From contig OZ025271.1 of assembly GCA_964019165.1 (NCBI GenBank), positions 15,780,459-15,844,458 on the forward strand: 64,000 bases of DNA, given 5' to 3'. A program made the position numbers and the translations under genes. Every line of letters starts with the position of its first letter. Position 1 is the first letter of the stretch. The notes under the pieces are model-generated. The model did no database searches. It had not been told where the DNA came from and saw only the letters and a list, made by a program, of their open reading frames with translations. This DNA comes from Mastigias papua (lineage: Eukaryota > Cnidaria > Scyphozoa > Rhizostomeae > Mastigiidae). Below, piece by piece: positions 36,468 through 47,321 of the stretch.

Positions 36468-36789
36468 TATGATGTCTTTTGATTGCATGTCTCAGCTTTT
36501 AATAAACTCATGGTCACAACAAGAGTCAGAACACGCCCAGGGTGAATCTGAAGGCATATTTCAAAAACTCTTTTAGCCCAGAGCGTCAAGTCGGACATGT
36601 TTCGGCGCAACGTTTTAGCACAGAACTATACTCCAAGCAATTGTGGGGCAACTCTGAACTCAACGATGATCGAATTCACCTCAACCAAGGGCCATTACTT
36701 AAATTTGTAATCGTTGCGTTGCCTCTCTTTCTGCCAGTATTTCAAACCCTTTATATCATACGCAATACTTCGTTAGCTCAGAGGAAACT

Positions 36790-37165
36790 GCACAATTCAT
36801 GCTTGTGGCCCAGAAAGTGTCTCGTAATAAGTTGGCTCCACAATACTTATGCCTCCTGTTCAATAGCAGCCCCAGTTATGAAGTCTGGCTTAAACTATAG
36901 AAAAGCCTAACGGCAGAAGCAAAAGCATCTACTCCCAGGATCTGTAAAAGTTTAATCCAATAAGTTTGCATCTTAACTCCTTCCTTTTGCTTGACTATAT
37001 TTTACTATTTTCTTTTATGCCTTTTGCGTTTCCTTGTTTCATAGTATTGAAGTGAACTTTATGTTGCAGTTAGGCTTGTAAAATTTCAATTGTGTATTTT
37101 ACCGTAAACAGAAGGCCCCTTGAAAAGCAGCATTTGTAGAAGGGTTACGCTCTGTAGATATATGA
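36790..37165 (+). pseudogene. LINE C-terminal and 3' end remnant
   Basis: In one frame NKLAPQYLC and then, after a stop, SLTAEAKAST and ICKSL recall the LAPQYL and WNSLP...FK blocks of the 35-kb LINE. Downstream, 37109-37156 is a decayed copy of the 3' hairpin (AAGGCCCCTTGAAAAGCAGC ... AGAAGGG). Confidence 0.55.
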
Positions 37166-37515
37166 AAATAAACTGAATGGAAATATTGCGGTCGAAAATT
37201 CTCTGGTGCACCCTGAACACCAGATTCACCCTGAACACCAGATTCACCCTGAACACCAGATTTACCCTGAACACCAGATTTACCCTGAACACCAGATTTA
37301 CCCTGGGGGCACACTGAGCAGTTGCTGTTTTGTAGAAACCAACATATTTCTTGTTGAGGAACAAGCTGACGAGATTTTGCTACCGCACATGCACGATTGT
37401 AATCGCTTGCAACACGTTTTTGCTGTTTCTGCGACAAAATTAACCCGTGTGCGGTAGCACAGTCCTCTGAAATTTCTTGTTTAATCCCAGGTTGTTTCAA
37501 TTGAATTTTTGACAT
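37099..37515 (-). CDS. Unverified ORF with collagen-like Gly-X-Y repeats, 138 aa
   Basis: An uninterrupted ORF on the strand opposite gene 2, in intron 1. Residues about 1-60 are ordinary in composition. A CSVCPQ segment and then six GKSGVQ or GESGVQ hexapeptides follow, giving about twelve Gly-X-Y triplets. The repeats come from an 18-bp tandem array (37209-37304), whose frame could give Gly-X-Y by chance. It lies over a LINE 3' remnant at its C-terminal end. Either a decayed exon of a collagen-like gene or a fortuitous ORF; the latter is slightly more likely. Confidence 0.25.
   Translation of the reverse strand: MSKIQLKQPGIKQEISEDCATAHGLILSQKQQKRVASDYNRACAVAKSRQLVPQQEICWFLQNSNCSVCPQGKSGVQGKSGVQGKSGVQGESGVQGESGVQGAPENFRPQYFHSVYFHISTERNPSTNAAFQGAFCLR
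37209..37304. repeat. Tandem 18-bp repeat
   Basis: CACCCTGAACACCAGATT and TACCCTGAACACCAGATT, five to six units. Confidence 0.9.
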
Positions 37516-37540
37516 TACATTATGTACTTATTATCCGCAG

Positions 37541-37597
37541 TATGCCGTCCCAGGGATCCTTGGTATCGTTGTTGGCGCAACAAAGAACAACTGTGCG
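37541..37597 (+). CDS. Gene 2, coding exon 2
   Basis: A 57-bp phase-0 exon between TTATCCGCAG and GTATGTATT. Encodes residues 53-71 (YAVPGILGIVVGATKNNCA), the rest of TM2 and the short loop to TM3. The GILGIVVGATKN pattern parallels the GSLSVAA...KN of mammalian MS4A TM2. Recognised by splice sites and family fit; far too short to find as an ORF. Confidence 0.85.
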
Positions 37598-37654
37598 GTA
37601 TGTATTCATTATTATTATTATTACTGTTGTTGTTGTTGTTTACTTTATTTTGAG

Positions 37655-37878
37655 TAGGCTGTTATATCTAGCGTCTTCAGCTAATCTAGGCCTACTGTGC
37701 ATGCCGCATCCAAGCATGGGACCCCAACTTTAACGTCCCTTCCGAAGAACGGCGGAGTGAGTTGCTTTGGTCGTTCATCTGGAAAGTCGCCCATCCAGTT
37801 GCTGACATAGCCAAGCTTAACTTGAGCTAGCTAACGAACGCTAGCCGAACCGCTTGGCCAACTCACCCCACTGTTTTT
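37655..37878 (-). repeat. SINE with 5S-rRNA-like promoter region (copy 2)
   Basis: On the minus strand: TTGGCCAAGCGG, then CAAGTTAAGC, AACTGGATGGGCGACTTTCC, GGAAGGGACGTTAAAG, GGATGCGGCATGCACAG and TCAAAATAAAGTAAAC. The order is the same as at 18640-18868. AGTTAAGC and GGATGGGCGAC match 5S rRNA boxes better than in copy 1. It lies about 60 bp after exon 2 of gene 2. Confidence 0.7.
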
Positions 37879-39299
37879 CGTATTTATAGAAGTTTGCTAG
37901 CAATTGCATAGCTATGATAGAAGTCGGCCTAATAGATGTATTTTAACTTTCATTTGATCCTCACTACTTATATTTGATGTTAAAGTTATTTATCGTTTTA
38001 TGTAATTTAGACGTGATTTAGATCTTAGAAACTTCGGATTTGTTTTTCTTTTCGTTTTTAAACAGGAAAATTTGTTAAACAGCCATGTAGCTGAGATTCG
38101 TGTAACCTGTATAAGTATTTGAAATGAAATGAAGAAGTTAATTTAGGCCAAATAGAAATGTACAGTATACTATTAACAATACTACTGTATTTACAATGAT
38201 ACACCTCCCTATTATTTTATAGATGTATACATGTCATACATCTTAAGGATTAGTTTCAGTTTCGTATGTTCAATATCAGGCTCTTACTTTCAGTTTCTTA
38301 TGTTCGGTTCAGTTTCATATTTTCAGTTTCGGTCTAGTATTTTAAAATTTCTGCACTACCTGTAACACTATGAACAGTACAGAATATACATGAAACAAGC
38401 ATATTAACATAGATAAGTTAGTACAGTAATTTAGTACGTTCTATGAAAGAGAATTGCAAAATTTATATGGCGCATATAGCTATTGTTAGTGTCATCGGCT
38501 AATTTGAAAAGTCACAATGACGTAGCGACACTTGTGCATATATAATCATCCGCCTCCCTATTGTCGGGTAGTACATAATTGGCTTGTCTGCAAGATACAA
38601 GAATAATATTTGACACTGTAAAATAATACAGTATTAAATACTTTATTTAATACGTTATTTACTATACTTATTTAATACTTTAATACTCACATGTAGTCGT
38701 GTACTTAACTCAAAAGTACAACAAAAGAACAACACAATGAGTAGGAAACATAAGAAATAGGAAGCATGTAATCGTGTACTTTACTCAAATTTACAACATG
38801 AGAAAACCACAATTAATAAGAAACATAAGAAGTAAGAAGGAATGAAATGAAATAGGAAGCAGCAAGCAAACACACAACTCTGACAGCTAGAAACCTAGTA
38901 GCTTCGAACTTGGCGGCGACTCATTACGCCATGCCATGCCATGAATGCATCCTGAAAGTCAATTTCCACCGAGATAAATGGAAACGGGCCTTGATTGACT
39001 AGACATAAGCAACAGGAACGGGTAATTGATAGTCTTAATATTTCATATAACAAACAGCATGCCGACCAAACATCTGCGGCCTTCGTAATTGTTCATTAAT
39101 TGCTTTTAAGGTGGTAGAGTGCAACATACAACGGCTGTAGCGGGTACCACATACATTATGCATGTGCAGTTTGACCATCCGGCAGCTCAGCTAATAATAT
39201 TTTATCAATATTCTAATTGACTTTACACCGAAGTGTATCAACCCCCGTCTTGTTTTTAACTACTATTATTGTTTCTTGTTTTTAACTATTATTATTGTT
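37879..39299. other. Gene 2 intron 2; nothing recognised
   Basis: Repeated TCAGTTTC words near 38255-38335 and palindromic TATTTAATAC words near 38630-38690. Confidence 0.4.
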
Positions 39300-39302
39300 A
39301 TT

Positions 39303-39304
<2 letters not shown>

Positions 39305-39338
<34 letters not shown>

Positions 39339-39352
39339 TTCATCATCATCAC
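39305..39352. repeat. (ATC)n microsatellite
   Basis: About 15 units with one TTC interruption. Confidence 0.95.
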
Positions 39353-39872
39353 CAGTACTTTATTTAAAGTAAGCTTTATTACATTTAAAAGGTAGTTTAC
39401 TTACAGGTAGTTTATTATTGTATCATTGTTATGAAAAAGCTCTTGTAAGTGCTGCGTCTGTTGGCTTGTTCGTTGCCATTTGCATGGCAGATTGTTAGCA
39501 CACCTAACAAGCACAGAACGGGCATTTCATTTTTTATATATGTACTTAATATTTTAGCACTGACATCCTTTCACCGGAATAAAAATATATATTTATAATA
39601 GAAGGAAAAAGGAGAGAAAATTAAATAAAATTCATGCTCTAAATCTTGTTTTGAAACGAGCGAGTGACACTTGTTCAAGTATGTTTGCAGAAATATGATT
39701 CCAGTTTTTGATACCCTAGTAGTAAAAACTTCTTTATGCATTCGCTATCCTAACTTGCGGAATGTCCAAATCACTGTGATTTCTCATTCCATGCTCAGAA
39801 ATTAGGGGTCTTTCAACAAGTTTGTGACGAAGATTTTCAAGACAGAGGCCATGCATTATCTTATATGACATA

Positions 39873-40064
39873 GCATAACCGCCAAATGTTTAAGAGGCTG
39901 ATTCAGATCTATTTTCTCCCAACCTAATTTACCAATCACCATTACGGATCTCTCCATACCCGTGCTCCACAGCTACATGCAGGACCTTCTTGCTTGCTGA
40001 TTGGTCAGCTCTAGGTTGCGAGAAAACAGACATGATAAGGTCTCAAACATTTGTCGGCTATGCC
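39873..40064. mobile_element. MITE family A with 10-bp target duplication
   Basis: GCATAACCGCCAAATGTTT and GTCGGCTATGC ends. ATATGACATA at 39863-39872 and ATGTGACATA at 40065-40074 form a one-mismatch 10-bp duplication. The core is replaced by other sequence. Confidence 0.85.
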
Positions 40065-40074
40065 ATGTGACATA

Positions 40075-40848
40075 ACTCCTTGGTCAAAGGAGATTACGCG
40101 TCCAGCCATTTATATTTCCACCCACGCTTATACTTAGCACCTTGGCACGCAAGAAGAATAGAGAGTGCACAACTTTCTGTAGGGTAATTGACGTGCATGC
40201 GTAGAATGTGAGTAGGATATGTCTGATTGATGACACAGCGAACAAGCCCGGAACATCAAAAAAGCGCTTAGCATCAGTGTTAAGTCTGAACGCACCCTTA
40301 GATAGATGACATCTACAGCTGCATTCATTATCCCTCCATTCTTTTGCACTTCCGTTGAATCGAAATTTTGACTTTTTGCATAATTACTCGGTAAGTACAG
40401 TAGTGGGGCTTACTGTGAAGACGTAGTCTATTCCAAGGCCATCTTGCCGGATTTATCTGCAGGAGAGCAGGTGAGAAGTAATTTCAAAAACATTCTGCCA
40501 TAAGGGAAACTTGAACGAGTCGAAAAAGTCATCTTTGGTATGGTGATATCGTTTGCAATGCTCTTTCCAACACCAAACTACCCCAACTGCAGTCACTTCC
40601 CGCACACTTTCCCGGCCGTTACGTCGCTACCCCGCAACATGTATCCCACTGCCATGTAGTAATTTTCAGTATTTATCATTTTGATTCAGACATAGACAAT
40701 GTATTTAGACTTGACTAGATGATTATAGACGGTAATAAAAGTGTTAAATGACAAAACCTGATGACGACAGCAAACAGTGTTGGACGTCTCGACCCTGACT
40801 AGAGTTATCACCAGCAATTGATATAATGTGAAAGGGGATTTTATCCAA
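40075..40848. other. Intron 2 sequence; nothing recognised
   Basis: No supported feature. Confidence 0.35.
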
Positions 40849-40850
40849 TA

Positions 40851-41377
40851 CACGGTTTTTTATAAGAAACCAGTTTATACGCAATCTAGTACTAGACGCG
40901 CAAAAATTTAGGAACTTTTAGAACTACTACGAAAGAGCTAAGAAAACTTTGGAAATTTTTGTGCTGTTTCAAAGTTTGGGGTTTGTGAAATACATTTCCT
41001 CCACGGCTGTAACAGTTGTCAAGTAAAATAGATTGTTTGAAAGAGATGCGAGAAAGATCCTTTGGTCGAGAGGAAGATATACACGCATAACTGAACCAAT
41101 ACTGTATCCTTTTCGAGGACCAAAGTGAAGATTATGTAAAGTTTAAAGAAATGAACGATGTGGACATGAGGTTGATTTAGATTTAGAGCAGCATTAACGT
41201 CTTTTGTTTGCTATCATGCTAATAGTTTGCTATATCCACATGTTTTATATCGTTTTCAATGCAATTTTTTTTATTAAATTAAGAAGCTTGTAAGAAACTT
41301 TTAGAACTATAATTTGGCTAAAAATTAAAAAACTTTTAGTACTAGGCCTTGATCTATGTTTCTTATAAAAAGCCGTG
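40851..41377. mobile_element. MITE family B, full copy
   Basis: CACGGTTTTTTATAAGAAACC and its complement at the right (TTATAAAAAGCCGTG), flanked by TA at 40849-40850 and 41378-41379. The GGAACTTTTAGAACTA blocks of the family are present. Confidence 0.8.
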
Positions 41378-41752
41378 TATGCATAAAAGGGTAGGATAAA
41401 AGTGTGAAGTATGCAATAGAGATGAAATACGAAGGACGTATAAGGAAGGTTATATATAGCATATAACGTCTATTCTTTCCACTGGGATCATTTTCAGATA
41501 GTTCGAAACCAGCCGATTACACACACATTGTCCAGCCTCTATTCATTTCGACCCCCACTTATTAACATTTTTCTACCCCTCTGATTTCCCCACTCCCCCC
41601 AATTATTTGGCACTCGAGAGTAGTAACGCAGCGCAAGGGATACCCGGCGGGAAGAAAAGGAAGACTGCGCTGTGCATGAGAAATAATGCAACACGCAGCA
41701 CTTGCAGCACTCCATTCGTCCTACGCATGATATTTCTTCTATCATTTTGTAG

Positions 41753-41930
41753 ATGATCGCCTTCATGGTGTTGAATATCATTTGCGTCGTGATAAACGGC
41801 GTTGCATCGATACTGATCTTTGTGGCAATTGGACTCTGGGCTGGCATAGCCTCCGCTGTAACAACTGATTGTGTTTACTCGGGCAGTCAATGCGTGTGTA
41901 GATACGAAGGAACAATATACTCCTACAACG
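41753..41930 (+). CDS. Gene 2, coding exon 3 (TM3 and extracellular loop)
   Basis: Acceptor ATTTTGTAG, donor CAACG|GTAAG. 59 codons plus one base encode residues 72-130: TM3 (about 72-98, IAFMVLNIICVVINGVASIL) and the second extracellular loop. The loop holds cysteines at 111, 118 and 120 that could form disulphides. Family members also place the larger extracellular loop between TM3 and TM4. The exon starts with an in-frame ATG, but the phase-0 junction with exon 2 makes internal splicing the simpler reading. Confidence 0.85.
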
Positions 41931-42115
41931 GTAAGAAGCATTTGTGGTACTTTTTCGTATTATAATATGGACACTTTCGTATTATATAGTCGCTCCATTT
42001 GCATATTATAATATGGACACTTTTCGTATTATAAAATCGGCACTTTGTATTATCAAATGAATATTCTGTTGGTACTACAGAACTTCACACTGCAGCATGT
42101 TTCAATTTAGTTCAA

Positions 42116-42725
<610 letters not shown>

Positions 42726-42739
42726 CTTTCATGGACCTA

Positions 42740-43017
42740 CAATGGCCGCCAAAACTCTTGGAACACTATGCTTCTTATCTCTGTACGCTATCTCCCCTCC
42801 CCCCTATACAATGTTGTAATATGGCTAGGAAATGAAGAAAAATTGAGATCTAAGTTGACCAAGTACACCAAACATCCTGGGACATATTCCTCCGTCTTCT
42901 CAGCATTGTTTCAGGGGGGAAGGGGGGGCTGTTTGTGTGAAATACGACAATGAAGCGTGAAATATCTATTTCCTGGCAATTCCACGCTACTGTTCCAACT
43001 ACTTTTGGCGGCCATTG
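42740..43017 (+). repeat. Left arm of the composite element (MITE-like unit)
   Basis: Its own ends are inverted: ACAATGGCCGCCAAAA ... TTTTGGCGGCCATTGT, extending imperfectly to TTGGAACA. The interior has a GGGGGGAAGGGGGGG run. Confidence 0.9.
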
Positions 43018-43338
43018 TCTTTTCAAAATATCGAAAACGGCCATTAGGAAATCAGAAAAAACGTTGACATGGGGGTTTTCTGGGGTGCTGATTTCATTGG
43101 TGAAGTTTAAATTTTGATCGGAATGGTGTGTGACGTCATAATAGCTAAAAGGTTGTTTTTCAATGCCATATTTTATATGTTTTGCAAGATTGTCCGTAGA
43201 AAACTTAGATTTATATTAATATCAATCATAATATGTCCGTCTTTCCTACTTATCCAACAACGGTAATTGCATGTTTCTGAAACAAATCTTTTATACTGCC
43301 AGTGTCACATGAAATACATTGGAATGTTAATATAACAT

Positions 43339-44093
43339 AAGGAACCATGTGTGAGTGAGGGCCAGTGGTTGTGCTGCGCTTTGGGGATTTTGGACAATAA
43401 TGATGTCAATAGGGCAGTTTTCTCTGACGCCAGTATTAAGCTTCTTGTAATGGGTGGAGGCAAGGGCAGAAATATATAGATATAAATATATGTGGGCCAG
43501 CGAATTGTGGCAAAACATGTATATTAGATCCCCGTCACATCATTTATAAGTCCTTTCGTTCTCCGGCCAAATTTTCCTATGCTTGGCTGGGATTAGAAGA
43601 AAAAGAAATCATTTTCCTGAATGATTTCAGGTGCTTTTCGATAATTATACCAAAGAGTGATATGTTGTTATTATTGGAAGGCCACGTCGTCCATTTCGCA
43701 GCTCCCAAAACATCTTACAGCGAGGCTATCTTGTTCCAGAAAGACACTCCAATTTTTGCGACAGCCAAAGCACCCATTACTTTCGTAAAGAATGGTCTCC
43801 TAGACGAGCGCGAGACTGAAATGATGACTGTACGATGGCGTATTTTTACATTCCGCAATGAAATACCTCTGGATAAACGAAAAGTTGTTCACCTTTGTGG
43901 ACATTGCTTTGCAAGCCTGTTGTTATCTTACAGAGTGTGTTGCTGTTGCTTATGCTTCCTCGTTTGTTCTAAATTTAGCCACGGTCTACGAAATTTCTCC
44001 ACGGTCTACGGTACGAAAAGTACAGAAAACATCCGTTGTTTCCAATATTGTCAATTAATAACATACTTGTCAAGCGTGCACCGATGTAGGTAA
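43339..44093 (+). pseudogene. SF3-helicase-like ATPase fragment, frameshifted
   Basis: Two frames combine: an N-terminal block (GQWLCCALGILDNND ... LLVMGGGKGRN, 43339-43472) and, after a frame change near 43472-43493, an open frame to 44093. The second frame has GPANCGKT at 43494 (GxxNxGKT, the superfamily-3 form of Walker A), IIFLNDF as the Walker-B-like strand, and TPIFATAK in the place of motif C. DERETEMMTVRW and CGHCFASLLL blocks follow. SF3 helicases are replication ATPases of small DNA viruses and some mobile elements. ORFs of this type recur in cnidarian genomes, to my recollection, without an agreed name. The N-terminal partner domain is absent and the frame is broken, so it is inactive. 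Viral or transposon origin cannot be decided. Confidence 0.65.
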
Positions 44094-44390
44094 CATAAGA
44101 GATGAACTATTTCAGGCCAAATGTGTAGTAATCGGACGATAGACCCGAAAGTGTCACGGTCTACGGCAAATTTGTATATGAATTACATCATCAGATATAT
44201 CATTCTTGAAAAAAGCGTAGACCGTGCCTTTCTTCTTGAAATACGTAACTTCTGATGCATTTTACGCCGCCACAATTCACAGGAAGATACTGTATCGTCA
44301 TGCACGTCTATTTGGTAGTTTTGAACGAGATTGATGCAAACAGTCATCTTTTATTAGAGTAAACATTCTCATTTTGCCACCGTAGACCGT
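43979..44390. repeat. Five copies of CGGTCTACG in both orientations
   Basis: CACGGTCTACG-type words at 43979-43990, 43999-44010 and 44155-44166. CGTAGACCG-type words at 44216-44226 and 44381-44390. They lie 3' of the transposase inside the composite element and could be protein-binding sites. Confidence 0.6.
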
Positions 44391-44646
44391 TGCAGAAATC
44401 GATAGCCATCACGCTCCTGTCATCATTACCATGCATGGATAAATATATCACTTGGCGATTTAAGCTCGTAGATATTATTACATCTGTAGATGGATGAATT
44501 GAATCGGTGCAGTGTTATGGATCTATTGACACGCAATAACGTCCTGCTCAGAGTAAAAGATATTCGCTCAATAAATATAGATGTTTGTCTTCACAGATTG
44601 ATTATATACTGACAGTTAAAAACATAAAATGGTATAACTACAATTA

Positions 44647-45744
44647 TCAATATTTTATACGATAACCCTTATTTCGTGACAGTATTTTTAGCCTATTAGG
44701 TAGCGAGGCAATTGTTTTATCAATGGTAAATACATTACAGTTTTTTAAATGTTTAACAACTCTCTCTTTAAACTGAAGAAACGACTCTCTTGAAATCTTC
44801 TGTTCCATGGCCTCCTTTTTCAATGCCACTTTTACGATGTGAAACACATTTTCGATGGGATTAATGTCTGGTGATCTAGGTGGAATATTAAGAAACTGTA
44901 AGCCGCATTCTTCTATAGCATCAAGTGCCACTTTACTTGTCTGGCAAGGATCATTGTCCATTACGAAGATCACCTCCTCTCTTCCTTTCATCTCTGCCAA
45001 TTGCAGTAGCCTACAATGCAGCGTGTTTTGTACAAATTTTGCAAAATAATGTCCCTGCATTTTTGTGTACTCTTCCAGTAAAACAACGCCACTTCCACTG
45101 CTTATGCCAACTAGAAAATGGATCCTTCTCCCACCAGCAAGATTTTTTGTTCCTTTCGCAGTCACCCTAAGTCCTTCATTTTTTCTTCTATATACCTTCC
45201 CCTGAGCTGAAACTGCTTCTTTGTACGGGTTACTCTTGTAAACAAATGAAACACCATCTAAATACAGCAAGACCTTATCACTCCAAAATTTGGTATCATA
45301 TCTGTTCAACGCATCTCTCGCAAATTTAACGCGTTTTTTCCTGTCCTCTACAGACAAGACGCCCTTTCTTATTGCCGTTAGTCTATAATAATTCGCTTCG
45401 TTCAAGGCACGTATTAAAGTCCTGCGGCTGACGTGGGTCATTCCCGCCTCCCTACCAACCTCCAGCACTGTCACATTCGGGTTTTCCTCTCTCATAGCCA
45501 AAAACTTTCGTAGAAATCGGCTCCTATCTCTGTCCGTAAAGATGCGTGGTCTACCAGGTTTTAGTTTCTTCATGTTATTTTCGCCTTTATCTTTTGCCAT
45601 TATGCCCTCTCTGCATATTCTCAGGACAGATGATGCGGAGACTTGGCAACGCCGGCTTATTTGTCTTAACGATAGTCCTCCCTCCATTCTCAATAAATGG
45701 ATATACGCTCTTGTCTTGTCGGCTATTTTCCTTCTGAATACCAT
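44647..45744 (-). CDS. Tc1/mariner-superfamily DD34E transposase, intact ORF
   Basis: 365 aa from the ATG at 45744; the frame is also open upstream to 45867, but residues there are low-complexity. An N-terminal helix-turn-helix (about residues 10-45, LSLRQISRRCQVSASSVLRI) and a GRPR linker precede a DDE domain. Catalytic Asp lies in LYLDGVSF and in FVMDNDPCQTSK; Glu lies in DINPIENVF, 34 residues after the second Asp, giving DD34E as in Tc1. Such proteins bind terminal inverted repeats and cut and paste DNA at TA. The frame is unbroken, unlike almost all other elements here, so activity is plausible. It lies inside the composite element and within gene 2 intron 3, antisense to the gene. Confidence 0.9.
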   Translation of the reverse strand: MVFRRKIADKTRAYIHLLRMEGGLSLRQISRRCQVSASSVLRICREGIMAKDKGENNMKKLKPGRPRIFTDRDRSRFLRKFLAMREENPNVTVLEVGREAGMTHVSRRTLIRALNEANYYRLTAIRKGVLSVEDRKKRVKFARDALNRYDTKFWSDKVLLYLDGVSFVYKSNPYKEAVSAQGKVYRRKNEGLRVTAKGTKNLAGGRRIHFLVGISSGSGVVLLEEYTKMQGHYFAKFVQNTLHCRLLQLAEMKGREEVIFVMDNDPCQTSKVALDAIEECGLQFLNIPPRSPDINPIENVFHIVKVALKKEAMEQKISRESFLQFKERVVKHLKNCNVFTIDKTIASLPNRLKILSRNKGYRIKY

Positions 45745-46653
45745 ACTTGTTGATGAACAGAGCAGATGAAACACTATATAGGTACGCTTATATTTCAAAA
45801 TATACAGATATATATACAGAACTGTGAACAATGGGGGATCGACAACCACATGATAAGATAATTTCATTGTGGTTCAGCGCCAATAGTTTTCGCCCTTACA
45901 GTTTGGGCGCCAAAAGTTTCCCTTACATTTTGGGCGCCAAGAACAGGTTTCGTTTATATCACGTGGTTTTCGATCCTTATTTTTCTTGTTTAAATGTATT
46001 ACAGATGTAGCCGCGCAGTTATGCTGGAAGACGTTCTCATGCTGCCAGCCTTACTACAAATATACAGATATGTTTTTAGTACAGGTTTCAGTGTAAACAG
46101 TTACCTGGTATTGCAATTTCCGTGAAATGACATGAGTACTACGCGCTCCATACACAAACAGTTACATTCCTTTATCCTGTTTGACATATATTGTAGAATA
46201 CCTTTATTGCCGTAAACATTTTATTATATTTAAAATAAATTGACGTGTGCTATATTATAAACATGTTCATTATTTGCGTCAAAGCGATGAAGTTAAGAGG
46301 ATGAGAATATGCAGCCTCGGTTTCATTGACATTTGATGCTTATTTAAATACCCCAGTTCCATGGGAAACCGAAGTCATCAGGGAAACCCGCCGCCCCCCA
46401 TTGTTTCTGCATGGAAATAGGTTATTTATCTAAACAACCAATAACTATAAAGTACCTTCCAGTGTATTCAGACATGAAAGCAACATTTGTTTATAGAGAG
46501 ATAATATAGAATATTAGAGTTGAACTAAATATGACGTCACCGATTCGTTATACAGCTTTAATTTTCGTTCCATTGAATTCGCGATCCCCAATTACCCCAG
46601 GATAGCCATCTGTGATATTTCAATATCAGTCACGTTTAAAGAAACGAAAAAGA

Positions 46654-46931
46654 CAATGGCCGCCAAAACTCTTGGAACACTATGCTTCTTATCTCTGTAC
46701 GCTATCTCCCCTCCCCCCTATACAATGTTGTAATATGGCTAGGAAATGAAGAAAAATTGAGATCTAAGTTGACCAAGTACACCAAACATCCTGGGACATA
46801 TTCCTCCGTCTTCTCAACATTGTTTCAGGGGGGAAGGGGGGGCTGTTTGTGTGAAATACGACAATGAAGCGTGAAATATCTATTTCCTGGCAATTCCACG
46901 CTACTGTTCCAACTACTTTTGGCGGCCATTG
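46654..46931 (+). repeat. Right arm of the composite element
   Basis: 278 bp. The only difference seen from the left arm is CAACATTG for CAGCATTG. Confidence 0.9.
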
Positions 46932-46933
46932 TA

Positions 46934-47321
46934 GGCTAAAGAAGTTTCTTATAAAAGTCGTATGAATAGATAATTTTGGGTAGTAGTTCATAATTGAAAC
47001 TTTATTCTGCTTAGTATGTATTATGAAATGGCCTTCTTCTCTTGAAAGAAAGATCCCAGTTTCCTTGCTGAACTATGCGAAGTTGAAATTTTGTATCTTG
47101 TGTCTAGGAATATGAAGAGTTTTAGGTTACACAGGTTCTCAAACGCTGTGATTCTTTTGTGCGGGCTTTTACTGCACTGCAGAGTTAGGGTATATATTGG
47201 TTGGTTGGTTGGTTGGTTAGTTGATTGATTGATTGATTGATTGGTTGGTTGATTGTTATGATTGCAAATTCGTTAGGCTCGGTAGCCATGTCAATCTAAG
47301 GATTGATTTCCATTTGACCGT
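46934..47321. other. Intron 3 sequence; short GGTT/GATT repeat
   Basis: GGTTGGTTGGTT then GATTGATTGATT at about 47197-47255. Nothing else recognised. Confidence 0.5.

Larger units (their letters stand above)
42740..46931. mobile_element. 4.2-kb composite Tc1-like transposon with direct 278-bp arms
   Basis: Flanked by TA at 42738-42739 and 46932-46933. Both ends read CAATGGCCGCCAAAA inward. The arms (42740-43017, 46654-46931) are in direct orientation and differ at one base seen. The inner arm borders lack TA (TC and GA instead) and carry short inverted TCTTTT/AAAAGA. Inside are a broken SF3-helicase-like ORF (+) and an open Tc1-like transposase (-). Confidence 0.7.

Noticed and set aside
36316..37304. 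Tandem repeats of 30 and 18 bp as a possible CRISPR array
   Set aside because: The units are contiguous with no unique spacers, and the context is eukaryotic.
41753..41930. Exon 3 ATG as an independent start codon
   Set aside because: A good 3' splice site precedes it directly and exons 1 and 2 join to it in frame with family-typical TM1 and TM2.
44647..45744. Bacterial IS630 contamination
   Set aside because: TA-flanked element within a eukaryotic intron, AT-rich non-coding surroundings and eukaryotic repeats on both sides.
45745..45867. N-terminal extension of the transposase to 406 aa
   Set aside because: The extra 41 residues are hydrophobic and low-complexity and precede the helix-turn-helix; the ATG at 45744 fits family length better.
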